Source: Bacteroidota bacterium
GTDB taxonomy: Bacteria > Bacteroidota > Bacteroidia > Bacteroidales > UBA12481
Assembly: GCA_030592205.1 (NCBI GenBank)
Contig: JAUVKA010000014.1
Span: 1 to 20,232 of the forward strand
DNA: 20,232 nucleotides
Reading direction: 5' to 3'
A program made the position numbers and the translations under genes. The notes beneath the pieces are model-generated. The model had not been told where the DNA came from, did no database searches, and saw only the letters and a list, made by a program, of their open reading frames with translations. This document shows, in pieces, positions 8,672 to 14,960 of the stretch. Position 1 is the first letter of the stretch. Every line of letters starts with the position of its first letter.

Positions 8672-8905
8672 CTAGCCCAAAGATAATGGTTTGCAAAGAA
8701 AGATCAAAGGTGCTTGTTTTCCAATTTCATATTTGGGAATAACAAAGCCTCCCTTTGTCTTATACCAGCCGGCAATCCAAAAACTTAATGGATTTTGGAA
8801 GTTTTTTTCAACAAAATTTCTAAGCTGTTGATAATCTGAGAGAAAATAATTCTCAATTTCATTAATATTCTCATCCGGCAGCTGGTATATACATGATAGT
8901 TCCAT
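8672..8905 (-). CDS. 77-residue hypothetical protein; the open copy of a repeated motif
   Basis: Starts at the ATG at 8905. No signal peptide or TM helix. The core DYQQLRNFVEKNFQNPLSFW (residues 24-43), followed by IAGWY, is the best-preserved version of a segment that also occurs, broken by stops or frameshifts, at 4702-4790, 13066-13155 and 15143-15230. Here the frame is open at both ends. It precedes the 7263-8615 gene, but that gene's promoter lies inside the 3' end of this ORF, so the two need not be cotranscribed. It could be a true small cytoplasmic protein or just the least decayed repeat copy. No family recognised. Confidence 0.45.
   Translation of the reverse strand: MELSCIYQLPDENINEIENYFLSDYQQLRNFVEKNFQNPLSFWIAGWYKTKGGFVIPKYEIGKQAPLIFLCKPLSLG
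8678..8708 (-). promoter_or_regulatory. Bacteroidota sigma-ABfr-type promoter for the 8615-4811 genes
   Basis: On the minus strand, TTTG (8708-8705) is followed after exactly 19 bp by TATCTTTG (8685-8678), matching the -33 TTTG / -7 TAnnTTTG consensus of this phylum. Transcription would start near 8671, about 55 nt before the ATG at 8615. It is the only exact match I found in the intergenic regions and leaders I searched by eye. Confidence 0.6.
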
Positions 8906-8927
8906 TATATACTTAAATTAATACATC

Positions 8928-9082
8928 ATGGAATCAGAAATTCATGTAATCAAAAAAAAAGGAGCACTTACCTCCTTTCAATCCCTGAAATGGGAAAAGT
9001 CTATGCCGGCGACGGTGATACCGTTAATCCACCTCCGCCACCTCCACCACCAGACCCACCGCCTGGATCAGGTGGCGGCTAG
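8928..9082 (+). CDS. Small Pro/Gly-rich ORF split over two frames
   Basis: The ATG at 8928 opens a frame reading MESEIHVIKKKGALTSFQSL, then KWEK. In the next frame, from GTC at 8999 (or the ATG at 8990), the DNA reads VYAGDGDTVN, eight Pro, DPPPGSGGG, stop at 9082. Joining the two after KWEK needs one extra base in the GGGAAAAG run at 8992-8999, giving a plausible 51-residue acidic/Pro/Gly peptide. The Pro codons mix CCA, CCT and CCG, so the run is not a simple DNA repeat. An A9 run at 8952-8960 is a second place where the frame could slip. Either the frame is broken, or there is a sequencing error, or only the 30-residue version from 8990 is made. It lies just before the sigma gene with a hairpin between them, and starts 22 bp from the divergent 77-codon ORF. 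Confidence 0.45.
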
Positions 9083-9095
9083 AAACCTAATCCAT

Positions 9096-9150
9096 AATCC
9101 AATCCCGCCTTAAACGCATTTTTTAAAATCCTGGCGGGGTTGGATTTTAC
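9096..9150 (+). terminator. Strong hairpin with T-rich tail between the Pro-rich ORF and the sigma gene
   Basis: AATCCAATCCCGCC (9096-9109) pairs with GGCGGGGTTGGATT (9133-9146), 14 bp with one mismatch position, followed by TTTTA. Loop of 23 nt. As a terminator it would end transcription after the small ORF; as an attenuator it would limit read-through into the sigma gene that starts 40 bp later. Confidence 0.6.
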
Positions 9151-9189
9151 GAGTTTTTCAACTATTTTTAGGATGACCAACATATCAGG

Positions 9190-9816
9190 ATGTCATCTAA
9201 AAATAACTTCCAGAAAAATTCCTTAGAGTTGATCAGGTCGGGCAATAAAGAAGCTCTGGATCTGGTCACCCCCCCCCTCAATATACTCATAACCAATGAA
9301 TTAAAAAAGAGAGGCATTTATGCATCAGAATTAAGAGACAATATAATATCTGATACTTTTTATGACCTGATACGCAAGAAAGGTAGTCTTCCAAATATTA
9401 CAGATCCCCTGCCCTATTTAAAAGGAATGGCTAAAAAAATAATTCTAAGATATCTTGATAAGAAAAAAATTGAATATCAGCCGACAGGATCATTCCTGGA
9501 TTATCCGGATAACAACACGATTAATGACAATGATGATAATGAGGAAATTAAAATATGCCTTGAATCCTTTAAGATCCTGCTGAAAATGCTCCCAAAATCT
9601 TATGCTTCCTTAATGGAGGATTTTTGGCTGAAAGGAAAATCGAGATCAGAAATTTGCAGGGAAAGAAAATATAAATCAACAAAGGTTTTTTCATCAATGA
9701 AATCACAGGCATTAAAAAAGCTCCGTGAAGTAATCGACCAAAGCGAAAACCACAGCGTACTAAAGAATTGGCTGAAAAGACAGAAAAAAAATAAAGACAA
9801 TGACAAAAGAAAATAA
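9190..9816 (+). CDS. ECF-like RNA polymerase sigma factor
   Basis: 208 residues. Residues about 10-95 resemble sigma region 2 (LIRSGNKEALDLV..., DNIISDTFYDLIRKK, PYLKGMAKKIILRYLDKKK). Residues about 125-182 resemble region 4, with LPKSYASLMEDFWLKGKSRSEI and the following helix-turn-helix ending in ALKKLREV. A Lys-rich tail closes the protein. The linker between the regions is Asn/Asp-rich. The sequence is divergent, so detection is by pattern rather than strong identity. An AGG precedes the ATG closely. A run of nine C (9269-9277) lies in codons 27-29, where a one-base change would truncate the protein. It overlaps the next gene by 17 bp, so the two are translationally coupled, the usual position for a sigma / membrane regulator pair. 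Confidence 0.75.
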   Translation: MSSKNNFQKNSLELIRSGNKEALDLVTPPLNILITNELKKRGIYASELRDNIISDTFYDLIRKKGSLPNITDPLPYLKGMAKKIILRYLDKKKIEYQPTGSFLDYPDNNTINDNDDNEEIKICLESFKILLKMLPKSYASLMEDFWLKGKSRSEICRERKYKSTKVFSSMKSQALKKLREVIDQSENHSVLKNWLKRQKKNKDNDKRK

Positions 9817-10459
9817 TACCGGGCCACTTGAAGAACTTCTGGATAAGATTTCTAATATGGAACTGGATTCACGCCGTCAGGAAAAATACGACAGGCTTGT
9901 GGCAGATGCCAGACGAACAAACAGCTTAAGAAAAAGATGGTTAGCAGGAACAGTTATCGTAACTGCAGCCGCCTGCATAACAGTAATAATAATTATCAAT
10001 ATAACACTCAGCGGACAAGACAATAGTAAAGTATATGACTCTTTTTACTCCCCTCATAATTTCCCGGTTGAATACCGCGGGACAGATTCTCTACAGACTA
10101 ATTTCCTGGAATCTGTCAGGCTTTACAGCGAGGGAGAAGCAGAATATGCAGAAAAGAAGCTGACTCCTCTATTAAATGAGGGCACAAATAATCCCGACTA
10201 TCTTCTTCTCATGTCGCAGATCCTGATGGAACAAGGTAAATTTGATGCATCAATAATTTACCTGAAGAAAATCATTGAATTTGGCGGTTCATACGAAAGG
10301 ACTGGTTTATGGTATTTGGCCCTTTCATATCTGGCTACTAAAAAATACGATCAATGCATTGAAGTATTGGGTTTGCTTAGTGAGCCTGCCGATTCACAAT
10401 TTTATAAGAACGCAACAAAACTAAGGAATAAGGTAAAGAGAATCTCTAATGAACAATAG
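9800..10459 (+). CDS. Single-pass membrane protein with periplasmic TPRs, in anti-sigma position
   Basis: 219 residues. A charged cytoplasmic segment of about 46 residues (LEELLDKISNMELDSRRQEKY) is followed by one TM helix at 47-69 and a periplasmic part at about 73-219. In the latter, YSPHNFPVEYRGTDS leads into helical TPR-like repeats (for example EGEAEYAEKKLTPLLNEG 111-128, GKFDASIIYLKKIIEFGG 146-163 and KKYDQCIEVLGLL 181-193). The start overlaps the sigma gene by 17 bp. Topology and location match anti-sigma or sigma-regulating membrane proteins, although no known anti-sigma domain is visible. Inference: the cytoplasmic tail could bind the sigma factor while the TPR part senses or binds an envelope partner such as the CHAT protein. 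Confidence 0.75.
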   Translation: MTKENNTGPLEELLDKISNMELDSRRQEKYDRLVADARRTNSLRKRWLAGTVIVTAAACITVIIIINITLSGQDNSKVYDSFYSPHNFPVEYRGTDSLQTNFLESVRLYSEGEAEYAEKKLTPLLNEGTNNPDYLLLMSQILMEQGKFDASIIYLKKIIEFGGSYERTGLWYLALSYLATKKYDQCIEVLGLLSEPADSQFYKNATKLRNKVKRISNEQ

Positions 10460-10467
10460 CGAAATAA

Positions 10468-10540
10468 AGAATCCCGGGCAATACCAACTCCTATTGAATT
10501 TCAAATCTGCAGAAGCTATTCTCCAAAAGGCAAATTAAAG
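10468..10540 (-). repeat. Relic of a ...NLPFGE C-terminus plus flanking repeat
   Basis: Directly after the stop of the Trp-rich gene (minus-strand sense), bases 10513-10534 read as FNLPFGE and a stop, like the end of the 7263-8615 protein. Together with the flanking CTCCTATTGAATTTCAAATC it matches 16998-17062. No promoter or gene is visible in 10460-10543. Confidence 0.65.
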
Positions 10541-10543
10541 GAA

Positions 10544-12511
10544 TTACTTCTTAATAATAGTCTTCCACATGAACAGGTCATCTGAAGAAAGGCCCAGAAA
10601 GTATACACCAACTGGCATATCGGAAATATCAATATTGTTTACCCCCTGATTCTTTGATATTAACAATTGTCCCTGGACTGAGTATAGTTTTATTTTTGCC
10701 GGTTTAGTCAATCCTGTAATATTTATGATGCCTGAAGTTGGGTTTGGAAAAATTGAAATCAGGGGAGAGAATAAGACCAGGCTTCCTGAAGATTGTGAGT
10801 AATGATAGAAGTACTTTAGCACAATATCCCAATTCTCAGATTCAGGGTCCCGGCCATATTGATATTGTAGCAGTGGATCCCCAATATCATCATACTCAAG
10901 TACATTCCTTTTTTGCGCAATCCAGTCTTTTAAGTCATAATCCCAGTCAAATGTTGTTTCTGTATTTAATCGCCCATCGTAATCATATTCCCATTCCTTC
11001 TTACCACTAGTGATTTCATATCCCCTCCAATCATTGCTTCTGCTGCTCCATGCATATGAAGCATGAAGAATCATGTTTCCAGCCTCATCATATCCATATT
11101 CTATTTTGCCGGGACCGGCAATATCTTTTTCCTCATCCCAATATTTCTCTCTTCCAATCCAGCTATTTGATTCGGGATCCCATTGATAATACGCTTCAAA
11201 AATCAATCGGCCATTAACATCATATGATTTCTCGTCCTTCCAATTGCCTACCCAATCTTCTGATTCTTCGGACCAGGTTTTATGCTCATGACTAGTTGGG
11301 AATCCATTTTCATTAAATGACCACTCTTCTTTAGATCTTGGAATCCAAATCTGATCATTTTTACTCCAATTAAATTCAGTTTTTTCAATTAGATTTCCTG
11401 ACTGGTTATACATATAATTCAATACTATTGAATTCACCCATGAGTTCGAGCTTCTACTCCAGCTGGATGCTGTTTCTGAAATAATACTATTATCAACATC
11501 ATATTCATATTCTTTTTTTACAGGAATGATATTATTGGGGAAATAGGGCCAGCCATTAATCAAAAAATATACACGGGGAAGATCAAGCTGTGCAACTTCA
11601 ATTTTGCTAAGTACCTGACCAAGGTTGTTGTATTTAAATTCTTCACTAATTATCAAGGAATCTGTTATGTATATCCTCACCAAGCTTCTTCGTCCAGTAA
11701 GATCATAATCCCACTCCACATTATCAAAAGATGACGAGTGTTTTCCACACAGCCATTCATCATGCTCATAATCCCAAACATAATAAGCATTCTTTGTGAT
11801 TAGTCCATTTCCATTATATGCCTGATCCTCCTTAAATAGTGGTCCCCAGTCATTATAATCCCTTACATCAATGGGATCATAGTTAGTCCATCTGAAGTTC
11901 ACATGACCTGTCTGATAGTTATTTCTATTATAACTGTATTCATCTTTATAACCCTCCCAGTAGCTTTCTCCATTATCAACAACCTTCTCTAAATTTGAAT
12001 GCAACACCATATTACTAAACTGGTCATATTGATTTTCGTGAATTTCAAAAATCTCCCATTTTCTTGTATTTGTAAAATATGACTGGGTGAAGAGTACTTG
12101 GTTCCCTTTGTTATCATAAGCCCATTCTTTTTTACCGCAACCATCCGAATCGCAGCCGCCCCATGTGCCATTAGAAAAAAGATGGTCATAGTGAGATTTA
12201 AGAATAAGCTTTCCTGATCCATCATAATCCCAATTATACATATCAGTGACAAACCAATCCCTGGTCGAATCCCTCCAGTAATATTGCCTGGATTGATGAA
12301 ACCCTTTTTCATCAATATGATAATCCCATTTATGTAACAGAGAGGAATCAATCTGAGCACTAAAAGTGTACTGTATAACAGAATCCAAAACTTTGATAGT
12401 CGTTAGAAAATCCGGATTGGTTTCAAGTTTAGGCAATTCCTTTTTCTCCTGGGAAAAAACTAAACTCCCAGATAATAAACTGAAAACTAAAAATAGGGCA
12501 ATTTTCCGCAT
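10544..12511 (-). CDS. Trp-rich YD-repeat-like surface protein with T9SS sorting tail
   Basis: 655 residues. A signal peptide at 1-20 ends in VFSQ. The body (about 60-575) is many irregular repeats, each with a YD.NGN-type turn, then Tyr/Trp strands and a W-(5-10)-W pattern (for example EWAYDNKGNQVL, EYGYDEAGNMIL and EWEYDYDGRLNTETTFDWDY). This suggests an extended beta structure of stacked hairpins similar to RHS/YD repeats. The C-terminal 72 residues from LISIFPNPTSG (about 584) to the final TIIKK form a type IX secretion sorting domain, so export to the cell surface or release is expected. It is preceded by the small secreted gene 12606-13007 with a 94-bp gap, and ends 10 bp before an LPFGE relic. 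Compare the cytoplasmic YD-repeat protein at 2089-2925. Ligand or function unknown. Confidence 0.87.
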   Translation of the reverse strand: MRKIALFLVFSLLSGSLVFSQEKKELPKLETNPDFLTTIKVLDSVIQYTFSAQIDSSLLHKWDYHIDEKGFHQSRQYYWRDSTRDWFVTDMYNWDYDGSGKLILKSHYDHLFSNGTWGGCDSDGCGKKEWAYDNKGNQVLFTQSYFTNTRKWEIFEIHENQYDQFSNMVLHSNLEKVVDNGESYWEGYKDEYSYNRNNYQTGHVNFRWTNYDPIDVRDYNDWGPLFKEDQAYNGNGLITKNAYYVWDYEHDEWLCGKHSSSFDNVEWDYDLTGRRSLVRIYITDSLIISEEFKYNNLGQVLSKIEVAQLDLPRVYFLINGWPYFPNNIIPVKKEYEYDVDNSIISETASSWSRSSNSWVNSIVLNYMYNQSGNLIEKTEFNWSKNDQIWIPRSKEEWSFNENGFPTSHEHKTWSEESEDWVGNWKDEKSYDVNGRLIFEAYYQWDPESNSWIGREKYWDEEKDIAGPGKIEYGYDEAGNMILHASYAWSSRSNDWRGYEITSGKKEWEYDYDGRLNTETTFDWDYDLKDWIAQKRNVLEYDDIGDPLLQYQYGRDPESENWDIVLKYFYHYSQSSGSLVLFSPLISIFPNPTSGIINITGLTKPAKIKLYSVQGQLLISKNQGVNNIDISDMPVGVYFLGLSSDDLFMWKTIIKK

Positions 12512-12605
12512 GACACAGAAATGATTTTTCTTTGCAAACTAGTTTTTAAGATAAGACCTTTTTTTGTAAAACCTTTACTTGTTTTGCGTTTCTCCCTGAA
12601 ATCTA

Positions 12606-13007
12606 CTATTCTGGAGGCCCACACCGAGGTGAATTAACAATATTCCAAGTACCTTGATCTTGAAAACCGCCGGAGGAAATATTAATTTTCCAATCAAATT
12701 CTTCTCGACATTCAATCCATCTGATGATAGTAGCATAAACACCATCCTCTGTTGTTATATCACATAGTATATCATAACAATTTTGTAATGATTGCCAACT
12801 AGAAGTCCATATCATCCAATGATAATTTTGAGCCCTTCCGTTTTCGCAATCATTAGGACGTTGACTTACGTAATCACAGTTGTATTCAACATTGGTAATT
12901 ACTAATTGATAAGCAACAGGAGGAGCTTTCCATGTCGTGTGATTAATAGAGCTACTTAATGCAATTGTCATAACAATTGCAATTAAAAATGTTAAAGTTT
13001 TTTTCAT
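12606..13007 (-). CDS. Small secreted protein with six cysteines
   Basis: 133 residues from the ATG at 13007. A longer reading from 13082 would put 25 unlikely residues before MKKTLTFLIAIVMTIALSSS, a typical Sec signal peptide, so the inner start is chosen. The mature part (about 110 residues) has six Cys (in NCDY, DCEN, NCYD, LCDI, ECRE and RCGP), enough for three disulfides, and several Trp. It occupies the same place in its module as the small secreted genes at 4009-4470 and 14378-14803: just after the YQQL-relic repeat and before a larger envelope gene. No family recognised. Confidence 0.72.
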   Translation of the reverse strand: MKKTLTFLIAIVMTIALSSSINHTTWKAPPVAYQLVITNVEYNCDYVSQRPNDCENGRAQNYHWMIWTSSWQSLQNCYDILCDITTEDGVYATIIRWIECREEFDWKINISSGGFQDQGTWNIVNSPRCGPPE

Positions 13008-13065
13008 TTTACAAGATTTAAAGATTTTAAATAAAAAATCAGACTCCAATAACTGCGTCTCTGAA

Positions 13066-13300
13066 TATATACCAGTTGCCAAACCAAAACATTAATGGAT
13101 TCTGGAAGTTTTTTTCAACAAAAAACTCTAAGTGACTGATAATGTGGAGTAAAAAAAAAGGCGTGAGGTTTAAGTAGAGACGCATACTTGCGTCTCAAAT
13201 TTACGCAAACTGGCATCTCATATTTACTTCATAAGCTATTCTCCAAACGGCAAATCAAAATAATGGATATATGGCATCCTGTCAATAGAAAATAACAGAT
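13066..13300. repeat. Composite repeat: YQQL relic, palindrome and DLPFGE relic
   Basis: The gap 13008-13318 has no intact gene. 13066-13258 aligns by eye with 15143-15330. On the minus strand, 13071-13140 reads HLEFFVEKNFQNPLMFWFGN then WY, the peptide of the 77-codon ORF. A perfect 8-bp palindrome is at 13177-13196. 13236-13290 reads IDRMPYIHYFDLPFGE and a stop, which joins an internal and a terminal piece of the 7263-8615 protein. Bases 13252-13284 are identical to 7561-7593. Confidence 0.75.
13177..13196. repeat. Palindromic REP-like element GAGACGCA-TACT-TGCGTCTC
   Basis: Perfect 8-bp inverted repeat with a 4-nt loop, identical to 15253-15272. A further GCGTCTC lies at 13055-13061. The form is that of short REP/MITE-like palindromes dispersed in bacterial genomes. 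No transposase is present in the window. Confidence 0.7.
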
Positions 13301-13318
13301 ACAGTAAATTTGAATATT

Positions 13319-14323
13319 CTACCAATTCCTAAACTTCATATCCTTGTATTGGAAACTATTACATAAAGAATCCAAGGATTGGTTGTCTAGGCCCATTCCT
13401 GTGAGTTTATCTTTTACAATCGTAATAAACATGCCGTATGAATTATCAAAATTAGTATAGGGTGGTCTGTCAGAGTTTTCCCAATGTTCACGAATAAACC
13501 AATAATCATTGAAGAATCTGGAAGGTTTTGTAATCGCTATATCTATACTATCCAACCTCCTGGAGAGGATGGAATCGTTTTTTGAAAAAAGAGGTCTCAT
13601 ACGATTAAATAAATTTCCCGCGCTAATAAAATAGTCATTCCCATCCCATCCACTATTCGCTATCCATGAAATCTCCTGAACAGAATAGGAGTTTTCATAG
13701 TATTCTTTGAAATGGACAGAAAACTCAATCTGTCGGTAGACCACAGAAAACTCCCTCCCTGGAGATTCTCCTGTACCTGGTAGTGCGAAAACTGATGGTT
13801 TACCCCCATATACATATATCAGATTGGGGCTTTTATATGCAATGATTTTTCCAGCATTCAAAACTTTTGCTGCTGCTCTTGTAATCAATCCCGTATCATG
13901 AATTCTAACTTCAAGAATTAAACTGTCAGTATCTGGGTGTCCGTAGTAAGCGCGAGAAGGATTAGATAATTTTATGGGAAGCGGGTGATCGAGTTGAAAA
14001 ATCTTATAGTTTCCTGCAGGGAAAAACCCATCGTCTTTAACAACTGATGTTTTGGTGAATTGCTCCACCCATTTAATTGAATCTCCTGTTTTACCATAAA
14101 GAAAGACCTCAACATCATCAAAATGCAGTGAATCAGAATTCAAATAAGACCAATCATCTTTTGTGTTGATTACAAAGGTCTTCTGTACCCGCACGTAATG
14201 CATGGTATCATAGGGGTTAATGAGGGCATAGACCACGGGCACCGTTGGCTGGTCATATATAATGTCTAAATCAGATGAACACCCAATAACAAAAGCTAAT
14301 AAAAAAATATACAGAGCTTTCAT
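13319..14323 (-). CDS. Outer-membrane-type lipoprotein, paralogue of 2964-3953 (possibly DUF4249-like)
   Basis: 334 residues. The lipoprotein signal ends in FVIGC, with Cys15 as the likely lipidation site. After the lipobox the protein reads TVPVVYALINPYDT and then a VRVQKTF strand, matching the start of the 2964-3953 lipoprotein (TPVVYAIFDRADT, VKSF), and it also ends in Trp. The middle is divergent (Tyr/Ser/Asp-rich beta-like sequence with GNYKIFQLDHPLP and the REFSVVYRQIEFSVHFKEYY segment). It lies 54 bp after the small secreted gene, matching the other pair's 55 bp, so the pair is probably a transcriptional unit. Downstream lies a DLPFGE relic. Function unknown; surface or periplasmic binding is a guess. 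Confidence 0.8.
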   Translation of the reverse strand: MKALYIFLLAFVIGCSSDLDIIYDQPTVPVVYALINPYDTMHYVRVQKTFVINTKDDWSYLNSDSLHFDDVEVFLYGKTGDSIKWVEQFTKTSVVKDDGFFPAGNYKIFQLDHPLPIKLSNPSRAYYGHPDTDSLILEVRIHDTGLITRAAAKVLNAGKIIAYKSPNLIYVYGGKPSVFALPGTGESPGREFSVVYRQIEFSVHFKEYYENSYSVQEISWIANSGWDGNDYFISAGNLFNRMRPLFSKNDSILSRRLDSIDIAITKPSRFFNDYWFIREHWENSDRPPYTNFDNSYGMFITIVKDKLTGMGLDNQSLDSLCNSFQYKDMKFRNW

Positions 14324-14377
14324 AAAAGCACGAAAATAAATAAGGGGTTGAAGAAGTCCTCAATCCCAATTTGTTTA

Positions 14378-14803
14378 TTAATCCTGGTTACCCAAATACA
14401 TACAATTAACTGTGAAATAAGTAACCTTAGAGCCATCTTTTGTGCAATTACTTGAGGACATTAACATATATCCTTGATAATCCCAAGACGAATTAGAATC
14501 TTCCCTTGTGTAGACAACAGCTTGTCCGTCCTGATAATAAAAATTCTCACATTGAGCATAGGAAGGATTTTGGAAATACCATCCGGGGAAAGTAAATGGT
14601 GAATTTGGATCCCAAACATCTTGTGTGTCAGGGTACCTACACCCATAAAAAGTAACTTTCATTTCATGATCAGGGTATTCCTCGCAATCTGACCAGTCCA
14701 GTGCTGTGGTATTTATCAAATTAATTTGCATTCCTGACGGTGCTGGTATTGGCTCTGGCATCGGCGAATCTAAATCATTACTTACTGGCGAAAAAGCAAA
14801 CAA
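14378..14803 (-). CDS. Small secreted protein; start disrupted by an A8 tract
   Basis: 141 residues are open from a TTG at 14803, but the frame continues upstream without a stop and encodes KKFYIYISVLLCGTALLFAF, a good signal peptide. The only nearby ATG (14856-14854) is followed by eight A and is one base out of frame. With nine A (or six) the protein would start MKK(K)FYIYIS and be complete. The true gene is therefore probably 14378-14856 with a frameshift at 14846-14853. The mature part has a PEPIPAPSG linker like the protein at 4009-4470 and five Cys (DCEE, GCRY, QCEN, NCTK, NCMY). It precedes the lipoprotein gene by 54 bp. Confidence 0.7.
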   Translation of the reverse strand: MFAFSPVSNDLDSPMPEPIPAPSGMQINLINTTALDWSDCEEYPDHEMKVTFYGCRYPDTQDVWDPNSPFTFPGWYFQNPSYAQCENFYYQDGQAVVYTREDSNSSWDYQGYMLMSSSNCTKDGSKVTYFTVNCMYLGNQD

Positions 14804-14845
14804 AAGTGCCGTTCCGCATAATAGAACTGAAATATAAATATAGAA

Positions 14846-14856
14846 TTTTTTTTCAT
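14846..14856 (-). other. A8 homopolymer after the ATG that shifts the frame
   Basis: On the minus strand, ATG (14856-14854) is followed by eight A and then TTC. The ATG frame runs into unrelated sequence, while the frame one base away gives the signal peptide and mature protein. Possible sequencing error, inactivating mutation, or slippage-controlled start. Confidence 0.6.
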
Positions 14857-14879
14857 TTTGTATATTAATTTACTTCTGT

Positions 14880-14943
14880 TACTCCCTCCAAATAACGCAA
14901 GTCGAACAGGCCCAATTGGAGGGAATACATCGGCCTGTTTTTT
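14880..14943 (-). promoter_or_regulatory. Structured 5' leader with two interleaved stems (pseudoknot topology)
   Basis: Stem A pairs TACTCCCTCCAA (14880-14891) with TTGGAGGGAATA (14916-14927): 11 of 12 Watson-Crick, with the remaining pair a G-U wobble only on the minus-strand RNA. Stem B pairs AACAGGCC (14905-14912) with GGCCTGTT (14932-14939), 8 perfect pairs. The order A-B-A'-B' is the same as at 4494-4560, at nearly the same distance from the ATG (about 24 nt). ATAACGC lies between A and B in both copies. On the + strand, stem B followed by T6 (14938-14943) also looks like a terminator. Confidence 0.55.
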
Positions 14944-14960
14944 CATAATAAAGCACATTC

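Noticed and set aside
8928..9113. 61-codon frame read straight through from 8928
   Set aside because: After KWEK it reads HLRHLHHQTHRLD-like sequence from the polyproline DNA in the wrong frame; the Pro/Gly frame is the sensible one.
12606..13082. Longer start for the six-Cys small protein at 13082
   Set aside because: It would place 25 residues before a perfect signal peptide and overlap the YQQL repeat; the ATG at 13007 fits better.
14905..14943. Simple + strand rho-independent terminator
   Set aside because: The stem and T run fit, but no + strand gene ends upstream; the interleaved second stem and the matching copy at 4494-4560 favour a minus-strand leader structure.
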